From NCBI RefSeq assembly GCF_000237925.1, contig NC_031502.1:42285975-42349974 (forward strand): DNA of 64,000 nucleotides. Reading direction: 5' to 3'. The position numbers and the translations under genes were made by a program. Origin of the DNA: Schistosoma mansoni (Eukaryota; Platyhelminthes; Trematoda; Strigeidida; Schistosomatidae). Positions 45,060 through 56,553 of this stretch are shown here, piece by piece. Positions within the stretch are counted from its first letter, which is position 1. Each line of letters opens with the position of its first letter. Below the pieces are notes generated by a model. The model was given only the letters and a program-made list of their open reading frames with translations. It searched no databases and was not told the origin of the DNA.

Positions 45060-46560
45060 TGTCACATCTCATCTTCAGTAGATCGACCATCTTTTGCTGC
45101 CATGAAAATCCAGTAAGAATGTCAGCAACATACAAGTTCCACAACTAATGACTGTTCATCAAATATGCAGATCGTCATTTTGTTGACTGACTGGAGTGCT
45201 ATATTACTGGTGGAATTAGACAACGCTGGTGACATAATATTGGCTAAGATAGCAGCATTCATTAACAAATTGACTTTGAAAACTCTTTCCATTGTGTTGA
45301 ATAAGAGGGTTGATTGGCGGTCAGTAACAGCTGACAGGAAGACAAGCTTCTCAAAGAATGAGCTTGACTCCTGGGAAACACACACTGTCTTTTCGACCCA
45401 TCCCTTTGCTTCTAATGGTACCGCGATATCTGATCCGCTATCCTATGAACAACCTTCATCGTAGTGATGACAGAGCATATCTGACCTGAATGTTGGACAC
45501 TAATCCCTGTAATGTAGCGAATTCCTTTGCGAAGTCAATTAGCCTTTGCTATTGTTGTGTTGAGAAGTAATTAACACTGGTTTCGGTTGATGTTGCCTGT
45601 AATATTTTGATGCTGCTAGCGCCTAAGTACACCTTCATTATTTTTTCAATCATGACGGCCAGACTTTGGAAGGCAAATTACATGCCAGGCACGCACAGAA
45701 GCCTCAGTACATTGTGAGGTAATCGTTAAATCCACATTTGTTTCAGAACATCTCCATATGAGTTACGGGGTCTCGATAGCTATTTCATACGTCCCAACAA
45801 CTGTAAAGGTTTTCTGTTTCGAAGTCTTTGTCGCAGCCCCTACCTGTTTGACAGTGATGTGGGCTAAATGAATACAGCCTAACTTCATTAAATAGCGCTT
45901 TTGGGGCTAGTGGAATTATTGGAGAGTCAGTTCAATGAATATGGACAGGCCACCTATCGTCATCGAGATAAAGGACAACCAATTCTCATCTATCAGTTGT
46001 ACGTCGTAGACTGGTCTGTGTGATGGTGGTCGCATTCTGTTCTATGTACTTATTCTTACTAACATATTTCTGAAGTGATGTCGTTCGTGCTGTACGGTCA
46101 TCACAGTAGGCATAGTGTCTGAATTCGATAAAAGGGCAATCTACTTCAAATACTAACAGTGAAGTTGGCCATCCTATTCCTGTTTTACCAAAACAGGCCC
46201 CAATTATTCTGCAAAAATCACCTACATTAATGTTTAACATGCTTCTTCCATGACCTGGTCAATGAAGTCACCGAACTCAAATGCCACATCGAATGGAAGT
46301 TCCCCTACTAAGTGTGAATGATGGGCGACCTATGACTGTATTTCGCTAGCTAAAATGAATACTTCTATTCATGAGAACAACATTTACGGGTTGTTTACCC
46401 GTTAGACGGAAGCCTGAACTCAGGAATTTCACTTGTTGGTTGCATTATCTGTTTAGAAGCTTTTGGTTGTCCTATGAAAACCCGTTCTAGAGCATTTTCA
46501 ACCATTTTACCGCCGGTGGGCGAAAGCGTTCTGAAGTGAAATGATGATGGTCATCATAAT
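45060..46560 (-). pseudogene. Decayed coding sequence of unknown origin
   Basis: Several minus-strand segments look like translated protein broken by stops: MVENALERVFIGQPKASKQI near 46510, SHLVGELPFDVAFEFGDFID near 46310, RPVYDVQLIDENWLSFISMT near 45980, and the 84- and 87-codon frames at 45986-46240 and 45122-45385. Base composition is also less AT-biased than the neighbours. I recognise no family. It may be an old LTR element or processed gene. Exact limits are uncertain. Confidence 0.3.
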
Positions 46561-47319
46561 AATAATTAGTACATCAATAAAATATGGATACCACAACAAA
46601 ACAGAGAAAAATTCGTGAGCTCACGAGACAATTATAGCCAACATAAATGAAAGTTTCAAACTTATGGTAGTTGTTCGAAAGAAGAAGCGTGAAAAGTGGG
46701 TTGGCGATTTGCCAAATTATTATACATATACGTTGTCTACATGTTACTTGCATAAAATCAATGGTTCGCTTTTCAAAAAATAACAGTGATGGCGTCAGAT
46801 GGTTTACTTCAAAACATGGAATGTATATTTCAAGAAAACGAGGACTGCTCCACCAATGTGACATTAGGAAATCTAAGATTTCAGTGCACGCATTAGTTAT
46901 ATTCGACACCAGTTTTCGTGAGACAGCAAGATCTGATGTGTGTAACATATTGATTTTGTGGTCCATAATCAATGTAACGTGTTAGCAGTGCATAATGAAA
47001 CTCAAAAACACTTCATAGCCAGTAAAGGTTTTCTTTACACATTAAATGAAACCACGAAGAGTGAGAATAATAATAATTATTATTATTAAAAACAAGATCT
47101 ACATCAGTCATCTCAATAGGTTGTTGATCATCTGACATATTCTGCCGTTATAATCCACAACAACTAAAATCCTGACTTCCTCGCTCTATTATAGTAAAAT
47201 GGCAGAGTAGTATATGGTGTAACCTGACACAATTCAAAGTAATTTGTTTATCTGCACAACGATAAGTTATTCAACATAGTGATTGTTATGCATACTTTTG
47301 GTTCGGGAAAACAATATGA
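46561..47319 (+). other. SPEF1 upstream region
   Basis: AT-rich. A perfect AT palindrome of AAT units followed by ATT units (about 47067-47089) lies 230 bp before the SPEF1 start. Overlapping frames at 46574-46985 on both strands carry no known domain. Confidence 0.45.
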
Positions 47320-48105
47320 ATGGATATGGATGATGCGCTACTACAGGATCTGTATGTATGGGTTGACAAAATACCCCTATCTCGAATCAAAAGAAACATT
47401 GCTCGTGACTTTTCAGATGGTGTTCTGATGGCTGAAGTCATGAAGCATTTTTTCCCTAAATTTGTTGACGTACATAACTTCCCAACTTGTAACTCTATTG
47501 AATCCAAACGTAAGAACTGGCAACTTTTGAACTGGAAAGTTTTCAAAAAGCTAAATTTTGAGCTCTCGGATGACGTCATAGAAAGTTTATCTATTGCCAA
47601 GCCAGGAACTATCGAAAAAGTTTTACTGTTACTCAGAACAAAGATTGAGCGAATGGTTACAGATGATAAGGGAAAATTTTATGATTATCAACCTGAGGCC
47701 GATCGCTATCCACATGCTCGTGGAGTCCATGATGGTTCAAAATCTCCTGTGAAAAAATCCCGAAACAAAAGAATGGGGAATTCTCAGTCTCTCCCAGGAA
47801 TTCGTCCACCTTCATTAGATCATCCTATCAGATACCCTGGAAGAACATCTGTTGCACGGGAACATAGTCCAAATGGGCATGTACATGTGAATGATCAAAG
47901 GTCAAAGTGTACATTGACAAAACGTTCTGAATATGTTCCTCGTGTCTATCTTGAAGAAAAAATTCAACAGTGTATAACTTTGAATGAGACTATTGAGATA
48001 TTACACGCCAAACTTAGGAAACTTGAGAGTCTTTTGTCACTGAAGGATAGAAAGATCGACGAGTTGCAGAAGACGATCAACTGGTTTTCACTAAAGCGAA
48101 ACTAA
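47320..48105 (+). CDS. SPEF1: SPEF1/CLAMP, calponin-homology microtubule protein, intronless
   Basis: 261 codons in one exon. Residues 1-110 are a CH domain of the CLAMP type: LLQDLYVWVDKIPLSRIKRN, IARDFSDGVLMAEVMKHFFP, KFVDVHNFPTCNSIESKRKN, WQLLNWKVFKKLNFELSDD; this follows SPEF1 (LYLWVDNIPLSRPKRNLSRDFSDGV) closely. Residues 140-200 are a polar linker. Residues 205-258 (YLEEKIQQCITLNETIEILH, KLRKLESLLSLKDRKIDELQ) form a predicted coiled coil for dimerisation. SPEF1 binds and bundles microtubules in axonemes (central pair) and at cell cortex. Start: ATG at 47320; a second ATG two codons later is equally possible. Animal SPEF1 genes usually have introns, so the single exon is unusual. No disabling change is seen. 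Length is near the family norm (about 236 in human). Confidence 0.92.
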   Translation: MDMDDALLQDLYVWVDKIPLSRIKRNIARDFSDGVLMAEVMKHFFPKFVDVHNFPTCNSIESKRKNWQLLNWKVFKKLNFELSDDVIESLSIAKPGTIEKVLLLLRTKIERMVTDDKGKFYDYQPEADRYPHARGVHDGSKSPVKKSRNKRMGNSQSLPGIRPPSLDHPIRYPGRTSVAREHSPNGHVHVNDQRSKCTLTKRSEYVPRVYLEEKIQQCITLNETIEILHAKLRKLESLLSLKDRKIDELQKTINWFSLKRN

Positions 48106-49838
48106 ACGAGATTACTTTTCTTTATGTATCTAACTTTTTAAATTGTTATCCAATCCCAAGGCTTTGTATCAAGGGTGAATAATGTAGGTTTCATTTTGTG
48201 CAGCGTATCTACTTTGTCATTGAGTTGTGTCTATTTCTTTGTTACCATCAACAGACGTAAGAACATAAATATCCCTTCTTTAGTTTTAGACACTGTGTTT
48301 TCAATGCCTTGTGATGTACGTATGTAATAATGGTTACCTCTATAATATACTTATAAAACACATTGTTCGGTCAAGGTTATTTTATCCTATTTTTCTAAGG
48401 TGTTTACCGGGTTTCCTGTCTCTACACAGAGGAACATTTAGAAATTAATGGGATCTTGTTGTGATTGAAAATCTTTTGAATTCCTTCTTTTTCATTTTGC
48501 TTCCTTAAGTTGTTTGCATATACCCCCAAAATGTTTAAAAGTAATATTTTAATGCACTCCGTACTTCTTTTTCGATTTCCGCTAAGAAAGATAAGTAGTA
48601 AGAAATTTTTTATTAGTTCTGGCGACCAACACATTTTACTTAATGGGATTTTCCTTATGATTTACTTGAAAAGCGAGTCGTTATTGAGTGTTTTGGAAAC
48701 GAATTACATTGATTGGCATTAGGGTGTGAAAGTTGATATTCAGATGTAAGTTTTTTCTTAGGCTGAGATTTTTCAAGGGCTCTAAAACCAATATCACCAC
48801 CCATCCATAGATTTGCTTGCGTCTTGACAGACATTCCGTATTATTATGCACTTGTCGGTATTTATTGATTTCAACAGCTTTTAGATCACTATTTCAAATA
48901 GGTTGAGTCTCTCTGAAACTTCGCAACATCTTTTTTGCTTAATTTCATCCTATGTGTTTCTGAACGTGTGAAAAATAGATCCACATGCAAGGATAGGAAG
49001 GTTTTTTATGTCTTAACGAGATAGTAGTGGTTTCAAGACTGTTTTCAGTTGCACTCCCCTATGCACCGTTTTTTAGTTGGACATATTGGAGTTATTTTTG
49101 GCTAATTGCTCAAGTCCAATGAAGAACTTTCTTATCCATTGAAATGTATTGCCAATTATCTCACTCAGCTCATGGGAATTACTTATATGAGGCCTAAACA
49201 AAGTGTACTAAAGTCAGCTAAGGCTTTGTCACTCGGATTGCTTTTATTGGCAATCATCAACTGCTAAGACATTTATACCTCTTTTTACATCGGTACATCC
49301 TTAGAGAATATAAGATTTTTTATTCAAATACATAGATGAAATCTGCATATAGTTACCACAATCTTGACAAATTCGTTTGTTAAGCCAGCAGAATGACACC
49401 TTCAGGATTAAGTCAAGTTTCTGGTTCAGAATAAATTTTTCTGATAATGTTGATTTTCTCAAGTCGAATTGGTTTGCGAAATCAAGGACGTTGAGTCCTC
49501 TAACAGTCAATTCCCTAATATTTGACCACTACTGAGAATAGTATGCCCCTACTGAATGAGAATAACAACAACCTAAAAGTTTGTATTCTTAATCTACGCA
49601 AATTTATGTTTACGAACTAATTCAAAAATACAATGATGTTTTGTGAGCAAAATAAAGGGAGATGTAGAGCATTTATTCCTTACAACAAAGTATAGAAGAC
49701 TGGTACTTCTAAGAGGTTTATAAATGGGCGTCTTAATATCATGACATCATTTTTAAACTCACGTTTCAGGTAAGACTGGTGAATCACACCTAATTGTTAT
49801 TATTTGATAAACTTTTTCTTGTCCCCAACTAGTCATAC
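48106..49838. other. SPEF1 3' region and spacer
   Basis: AT-rich sequence including the SPEF1 3' UTR. No further gene or named repeat. Confidence 0.5.
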
Positions 49839-50143
49839 TGTAGTGAACAAGAACACGAGTGAGGACAATCGAATGTATTTTGGCACAAAATTACAGAATA
49901 TCTCACTAAAGTCTGACTACCATAGAGTAAACAGTTAATTTGCAAACTATCAGTCAATTGTCTCAATCTTGACCGTTTCTTCTGCAAGTATCAGTCCATT
50001 GTCTCTGATTTCATTGTTCATGCATTTTCATAAAAAACTGCGTTCCGTTTCGATTCTTTTCTTATCGATCTTCTGCTGAGATACATTCTATGCCTGACCA
50101 TAATCATATACAACTTATGTGGATATTAGTAACCCACACCACA
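49839..50143 (+). mobile_element. Solo-LTR-like repeat, copy 2
   Basis: 305 bp, TGTAGTGAACAAGAACACGA to CCCACACCACA. Flanks ATAC (49835-49838) and ATAT (50144-50147) are a near-match 4-bp duplication. Shares AGAGTAAACAGTTAATTTGC, ATCAGTCAATTGTCTCAATC, TCTGATTTCATTGTTCATGC and TATACAACTTATGTGGATAT with copy 1 at 18063. Confidence 0.7.
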
Positions 50144-52041
50144 ATATATTTATTCTGGCTAGGAAGACATTTTGGATTTGCAAATGCACTATCTCCACAT
50201 TAACTTTCTCCAACAAGAACGGTGAATTAAATTTCGGATTGTGGAATCCAAACACCAACTCCTGTCAATGAAGTTTTATTTCTAAAATTAATTATTTTTA
50301 TAAATTTTCTAAAATTCATCTTCAATCGTAAAAAGACTTAAGATTAACGTTTATTTAGGATAACTTCTTATTTCAAAATCCCATACATATCTGATGAGTA
50401 TCTTGTTTTGGAATTTTGTGAAGTTCTAAACGTGAGAACTTCAACTTAAATCGTATAGCTAAAACAATCTTATTCAGACATAAACCAAGCATCCATTGTT
50501 TTCAAACACTAGTGTCTAGAGAACAATAATTCTGTTCGCAACCTGCTCAACTGCTTTGTTTATAAGTGACAATAAGTCCTTGGCAGTTAGGTACACTTTC
50601 TGTTGACTTCTACTGGTTGCCCTGTTATTTTACAAAAGTTTGTTGTTTACTATTGATTTGTAATTGTGTCCCACAGTCCTGTCCACTGTAATTTGAAAAT
50701 GTCATGGTGAAGAATGGCTCAAAGACTGCACGAATTATGGGATTTGTTTCTAAGAAATCGGCTCGTTCTCAAGCTTTAAAATAAATGAAATAATGCAGAC
50801 AGTCGTTAATTAGATCTATTGGTTATGTGATGAAGTGGTGATGTACTCTGGACAATTCTGATTGCTAAATTCATGCATAAATTTACTTTCTCCTATGGGC
50901 CTTCACCAATGGTGGGTGTCGTTGTAAATGTGACTAATCTGGATTAATTTAATTAGTATCTTTGTAGACGACCACCCCATGGTAAACACTAAAACACTGA
51001 TATTTTCCACGATTACTGTCAATCTACTAACAACATTAAAAAGTAGATAGCTTCGATACACAAAAAACTGCTACTGCATAAATTTGACATCTTTAACGAC
51101 TAGGGATTTTGTATAACAACTTATATTGAAATCAGAATTAAACGTTTTTTGAACAAGCAATGTTGATTCGTCTCACCTCATGGCTTCCACGATATAATGA
51201 ACTGACTGGGATTTCTGAAAGTTTTTAGTGATCAACGAATGACGGTAGAGGGACTACTGGTAGCTCCAAAAAATATTGCATAAAAAAACAGTTCTTCAAA
51301 TTTATGGGTATTACTATTCAAAAGATTGCGCCATGAACGATTATTTTTGCTTGCTTGAATGTTCAGATTCGAACATTTAGCTATCTGAGGTGGTAGAAAC
51401 CGGCTGAACATCGATTCAAACAAACAATACTGAATGAACTTGAACATCGATTAGTTTCAATTCGCTATAATAGAAGCAACTGAAAGTTAGTTATAAAAAA
51501 GACAATGGAACGAATAATGACGTACTTTAGAAACATCTCTCAAGAGTTATCAGCTTGTTTTCATATTAAGACTAATTGTATTACCCGGTTATATAGATAT
51601 AGGTAGATTATGTTAGGCAATGATATACTATGTAAGGAGTTTATAGACACCATGAGTCATAGTTTTATTTAAAGAATCTGATGGAAAAAGTACGTTTGGC
51701 AAATATTTTCTCTGTTAAGTTATGCCAGGTATGATCAGTTGATTATGTTGTTGTTTTATTCACGAACTTCATAAAATTGTTAATTGGCTTACATGTTTTT
51801 GGAATAGTCAATATCTGTTGACATTAAAAACTTCAAATTTATTTTAATTTCATTAGTTTATGCTTATGCTAATGTTACCAGCTACTCGAAAATATGAAGA
51901 GATTCAATGAAGTAAACTGCGGTTCTCCTATCTCTGTTATCTGAAAAAGCAAGCCGAATGGTCATTCTATTGAAATTCGATACAAACCCAAAACAGAATT
52001 GCTATCAATGATGACAGTAATGGTGTAGTGCACGCTTTTTA
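50144..52041. other. Unassigned spacer
   Basis: 1.9 kb, AT-rich, no supported feature. Confidence 0.45.
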
Positions 52042-52300
52042 TGTTTGTAGATATAAGTAGTATATAACAGCAATCGGAAGTGGAGTGTCTATCAACAGAA
52101 GATTGAACTGAAGAGAACAGGAAGGGAAACAGAAAGCAATAACAATAGAATTGGAAAGATCATGAAGTGCGTAAGAGACAACTGAAGGAAGATGTGCAAA
52201 TAATGTATTTAATGTATGGTTTTCATATACTAGGAAGGCATTCTGCAGTTTTGCTTTACAAACAAATTCGCTTCCCCCACCCGAGTTCTCGTACACTGCA
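52042..52300 (-). mobile_element. Solo-LTR-like repeat, minus copy
   Basis: Minus strand: TGCAGTGTACGAGAACTCGG at the 5' end, AAACCATACATTAAATACAT in the middle, TATACTACTTATATCTACAA then ACA at the 3' end. No target-site duplication is seen. The 93-codon frame on it is an LTR shadow. Confidence 0.6.
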
Positions 52301-53339
52301 GTAGTCTTAACAAAAGACATTCAGTGGAACATCGTCTGAATCAAATAGTTTATTCTATATATCCAGTCAACTACTTGTGGACGAATCCTAATCTCATTTT
52401 TTCCCAAATTTTATGCTAAGTTTATTCGCCAGAAAGCCGATGAAGCTTCACAATCATACAGTGTCGAAAACAATTTACCTGTGCAGAACATTGATTCTAA
52501 TTTCAAAAGCGATACCAATTTTTCATTCAAAGGAAGCGAAGTAAACCTTTTTTATTACCTTGATTTAATTTAATTTAAACACATCTTATACTTATATCCT
52601 CTACTGCTCCTAATTATTTGAACTTCCGAATTGATTTGATTTGGATTTCTACCGATTTCATCCTTAAAGTATATCATCTAGTAAATTACATAATTTAATA
52701 TTTGGTATAATAATATTTCTCTTGTCCTAATTAATCTGTATTTATTCTGAATGTGAATTTTGTAATTTTATTCAATCTATAACCTCATCAACTTATACAT
52801 TGGATATTAGTTGTTTAAGCATCTATTACCAGGGGTATGATTCTTTTTCTTACAATCTTAAATTCATATTCTTTACCATAAAAAAGTCTATTTATCTCCA
52901 GCTTTGTTATTTTTTTTACTCGTAACTAAAGTATAAAATACAAATATCCTCTGTTCATACAGTTGAATATTTTATTGACGATATTATGTAAGGGGAAATC
53001 TGAATTAGCAAGATATTTCTATTGATACATTCAGTAAAGCGTTCATTAATGCATAACTATTGAAAGTTTAATGAATATGTTGTATTCAGTGACAAATTGG
53101 GAATCATTATTTCTATAAAGTTTATTTTACTAACTAATCCAAGTAGAATATTGAAAAAAGTCTGGCGAAAAAGTTTTTTCACTTAGTTTTTTCATTACGA
53201 CTTTGCACTAAAACATAGGTCTTACAAGTGAGTAGAATGTTTGTTAAACGGAAATAATCCTTCAGTTTGCTTATTTACTGTAATATGCATTTCATTACTG
53301 AATAGTGAATATTTTGTCAGAAGAAACAACACCGAACGA
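52301..53339. other. Unassigned spacer
   Basis: Very AT-rich; no supported feature. Confidence 0.45.
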
Positions 53340-53460
53340 ATTAAAGTTGAAATCACGAACTGATCTTAGGTAAACTATCACTGGAAACCTGGAAGCGGTG
53401 GACAACCGTTTCATCCTGGCATGGGACTCCTCAACAGTGCCTATCCATGAATATGTATGA
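53340..53460 (-). mobile_element. Hammerhead SINE, minus copy (nearly intact ribozyme core)
   Basis: Minus-strand sequence GGATAGGCACTGTTGAGGAG, TCCCATGCCAGGATGAAACG and GTTGTCCACCGCTTCCAGG gives a hammerhead layout: core box 1 TTGAGGA (expected CTGANGA), stem II TCC/GGA, core box 2 GAAAC, cleavage triplet GTC. Only the first core C is changed, and the stem II base pair next to the core is G-U. Downstream bases (TGATTTCAACT) also match the family. The tRNA-like 5' part is missing here. Known as the ribozyme of SM-alpha SINEs in schistosomes. Confidence 0.65.
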
Positions 53461-53499
53461 GGTAATTAAACTTCAATCAATCCTTAGTTATGCACAGCC

Positions 53500-53740
53500 C
53501 TATATGTCAACACTGTTGGGTACTGGCTCAACGGTCTACAGATTAAGCATTTGGTTGTGAGACCGAACGTCCTGGGTTCGATCCTCACTTGCGGGATCGT
53601 GGATGATCATTAATGAGTAGTATCATCCCTGACAGAAACAGTCGTTCAGTACTTCCTGTTTTTCGGTGGTGGTCTAGATAAGTCCGTTATTTCAACTGTG
53701 AAAATACTAAAATTACAAACCCCTCATACCAAACAAATTA
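53500..53740 (+). mobile_element. tRNA-derived hammerhead SINE, plus copy
   Basis: A-box-like TGGCTCAACGG (53524-53534) and B-box GGTTCGATCC (53576-53585) in a tRNA-like stretch, followed by GGGATCGTGGATGATCATTA and a decayed hammerhead (ATGAGTA in place of CTGANGA, then GACAGAAAC, CAGTCGTTC). The 3' part CGGTGGTGGTCTAGATAAGT matches the family (ATGGTGGTCTAGCTT). Transcription would be by Pol III. Confidence 0.75.
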
Positions 53741-54812
53741 GTTTGTATATTCATCATGAGAATAATCTGAACACACTGATCGATTAGTTTTTTACCAATC
53801 TTCTATAATGGATATTCTCAGGAAATACAAAATGTCCCGTTTTTCTTCAGTAGAAACTTTTCCCTTATGACTTCAGGCATTCACTCCCCTAATATCTTCG
53901 TTCTCAGTTCTATCGAAGCTAGTGTAGAAAATTTGTCGTTAAGTATATCAAGGGAATGATATAATAGATTGCTATGAACATTAAAATAATAAGTGCATTA
54001 CTCTTATCAAATGTTTCCTATCTAAATACTTCATGCTACTCTGAAGAGTTTCATCATAATTTTAACTACCTATAATTTGGTGTTGATAGTAATGTTTTAC
54101 ACATTAATATATCCTTGATCAACGAACAGAGGATGTATTCACGGTATCCAGCTACTAGCTTGAACACTTAAAACAACACTTTTGTATAATTTGACTTTTT
54201 ACAATATAGTTATAAATATAAACGCATTTCTGTGGTGTCATCAATCGAAAAAAACATACTAATTCATATGTAATTACAGAGATAAACTAATGAAATAATT
54301 AACATGAGGTATTTTTGTAAAGCGTTTCTAGTAAAAGGAAACGTTTTACCAGATCAAAAAAAGAAACAAAAAGGATAATCATAGATATTATGCAAATATT
54401 AATTGGTAATCTGTAATAGTATCGTTGTTAATGTTGTCTTTAGTGTATTTATTTGGTGCTAAAAGAAACTTTCCTGATAAATGTTTACTGCAAATCCAAC
54501 TATTCGGCATTGTTTTAAAAAGAACGGATCTTTTTCTCGTAATAATAGACACAGCAGGGTGAAGTAAAATTTAACAGAACAATACAAATCAGTAAAAAAA
54601 CAAAGGGTAGAATGGGAATTACGGATATCTCAACCGATTTTTGCCGATGGATAAAAGGTCATTTATGTTAATTTTCCTATGCATCATCAAAGTATGGAAG
54701 AGGAAGTAAAATGAAGAAAGGAGAATTACCAGTCATTGTATGACAGAGTTTGGAAGGACTATGTAATGTAAGGAGAAATATACAGTACAATAAATATGGC
54801 TATACAATTTAA
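53741..54812. other. Region downstream of the homeobox gene
   Basis: AT-rich. If the last exon of the homeobox gene ends at 54813, its 3' UTR lies here; an AATAAA on the minus strand is near 54449-54454. No other gene seen. Confidence 0.45.
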
Positions 54813-56051
54813 TTAAGTAGTATCCATTGTACACCAACGTAATAACTTTTTCAAATGAACTGCTGAGAAAAGATGATCTACAAATGATGCATGTGATGAA
54901 AAATTTGTTGACTGATTGCAAGCATTTGTTGCTTGTTGATTAGTTAGCACGGAATTATTTGTTATTTCTGATTTCTGAATAGATATTGAACAAATTTGAC
55001 AAAAATTTGAATCTATACAAGAAGAAGAATCTATTGGTGATAATTTTTCAGTTAATAAAGATGAATTTACTGAAAGATTATATTGTCCTGATGAAACACG
55101 TGCCATTTTCTTTTCTTTTGCACGCTGATTTTGAAACCATACTTGAACAACACGTCGTGACAAACCAATCATTTCACCTAATCGATCACATTCATGTACT
55201 GATGGAGTTTTATGATAATTATATATTGAATGCATACATCTAGATTGAAGTGCTGTAATACTGGTTCTATTCCTACGTCCACCATTTGTACTAGAGGTTG
55301 TACTTGTTGAACGATAAACGCTAGAAGCATGTTCTGTTTGAATTAGAGATGGGACAGAAAGAAATTGATCTTGATTATTGACCGGAAAGTCATTATTATC
55401 TTCATTATCGATTATCTGAGCATTTTGTTCAAGAATAAAAGATGAACTATTTTGACAATTATTATCACCAGTAGAATTTACATTAATTGATTGCGTTGTT
55501 TTAGCGCTTAAATCTAATGGAGCTTCATTTGAATCTGATGAAGTCTGAATATGTGGCATAGTTCTGCTTAATGATGCATTCATAAGTGCTGTTAGTTGAC
55601 AATGTAGTTTATTTGGATCTGTATACACTTCAGTACCATTTAAAAATCCACGAATAGTAGACGATGACGATGTTGATGAGAGGTAGGGGAACCCCCATAG
55701 ATTTGTTAATTTTTGTTCACTTTCAGATTTTGACTGTTGTTGAATGTGATTATGATGACCAAGATGAATAAGTGCAGCGAGAACACCTTGAGGATTGTCT
55801 AACTCTGGTATCATGGGTAATCTTGGTGATAATGGAGTTTCAGAAATAGACGGAGAACTTTCTGATGTAATTGATGGTGGAGATTCATGTGAATTATTTG
55901 AATTATCAGCTAATACAAATGAATGAACTTCACCATCTGTATTTTCTGTTGATGGAGTTGTCGTTGTGGTTGTTGTCATTGTTGGATGTAAATTTCTTTT
56001 GTAATTATATATAATATCTGAATCTTCAATCGATACAATTGATGTAGGTCT
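54813..56051 (-). CDS. ZFHX/zfh-2 type homeobox protein, downstream exon (third homeodomain type)
   Basis: 413 codons including TAA at 54813-54815. Acceptor TTTTTCTAG/AGA at 56052 and phase 0 joining to the exon ending at 58006; the ATG at 55979 is internal, 24 codons in. Domains: Ser/Thr/Pro-rich region, then a homeodomain (RRNRTSITALQSRCMHSIYN, EMIGLSRRVVQVWFQNQRAK, EKK; about 55098-55277), whose recognition helix VVQVWFQN-x-RAKEKK is that of the third homeodomain of ZFHX3/4. After it a C2H2-like finger CQIC...HLFSAVH with a 38-residue loop in place of about 12. No fourth homeodomain follows before the stop; a donor near TTG/GTGTAC could change the end. Likely a DNA-binding transcription factor of neurons, by family. 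Confidence 0.85.
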   Translation of the reverse strand, partial: RPTSIVSIEDSDIIYNYKRNLHPTMTTTTTTTPSTENTDGEVHSFVLADNSNNSHESPPSITSESSPSISETPLSPRLPMIPELDNPQGVLAALIHLGHHNHIQQQSKSESEQKLTNLWGFPYLSSTSSSSTIRGFLNGTEVYTDPNKLHCQLTALMNASLSRTMPHIQTSSDSNEAPLDLSAKTTQSINVNSTGDNNCQNSSSFILEQNAQIIDNEDNNDFPVNNQDQFLSVPSLIQTEHASSVYRSTSTTSSTNGGRRNRTSITALQSRCMHSIYNYHKTPSVHECDRLGEMIGLSRRVVQVWFQNQRAKEKKMARVSSGQYNLSVNSSLLTEKLSPIDSSSCIDSNFCQICSISIQKSEITNNSVLTNQQATNACNQSTNFSSHASFVDHLFSAVHLKKLLRWCTMDTT

Positions 56052-56296
56052 CTAGAAAAAGTAAGCAAATGGAAAAAAATAATTATAATGTTAGGTCTTT
56101 TAACAGTTGAACGTAAAATCGGATACTGTATAGGATTCTTTCAAACAAACCATTGTGTACATTTAATAGATTGAATTCAATTTTAAACAATAAATTACTT
56201 ATTTGAGAGGAAATTATACTCAGTACAGATAACCATAAATAATTTAAGATGATAGATGATTACTTTATTTTAAATTTGTTACAGTTTGGATACTAC

Positions 56297-56553
56297 TGTT
56301 GTCGGCAGAGATAAGTAGTATGTAACACCAGTCTAAAGTGAAATGCCTGAAGGCAGAAGGTTAAGAAGATGAAAGAGAACAAGAACAGGGAATGATTGGT
56401 GTGGAGACGAAAAAAACAATCAAGCCTGAGACAAGTGATTAACATTTTGCAAGTGAAGTATTTACTGTATGAATCTCAGATTTTACCATGATATTATATA
56501 ATGTTGCATTAAAATACCTTTAGTTTTCCCCATCTGTGTTCTCGTTCACTACA
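56297..56553 (-). mobile_element. Solo-LTR-like repeat, minus copy
   Basis: Minus strand: TGTAGTGAACGAGAACACAG at the 5' end, ATACTACTTATCTCTGCCGA then CAACA at the 3' end. Flanks GTAT and GTAG on the minus strand are a 3-of-4 match. In the intron of the homeobox gene, same strand as the gene. Confidence 0.6.

Noticed and set aside
53520-53595. A tRNA gene
   Set aside because: A and B boxes are present but no cloverleaf with a proper acceptor stem and anticodon arm closes, and the downstream sequence belongs to a SINE.
54986-55243. 85-codon plus-strand frame
   Set aside because: Antisense to the homeodomain exon.
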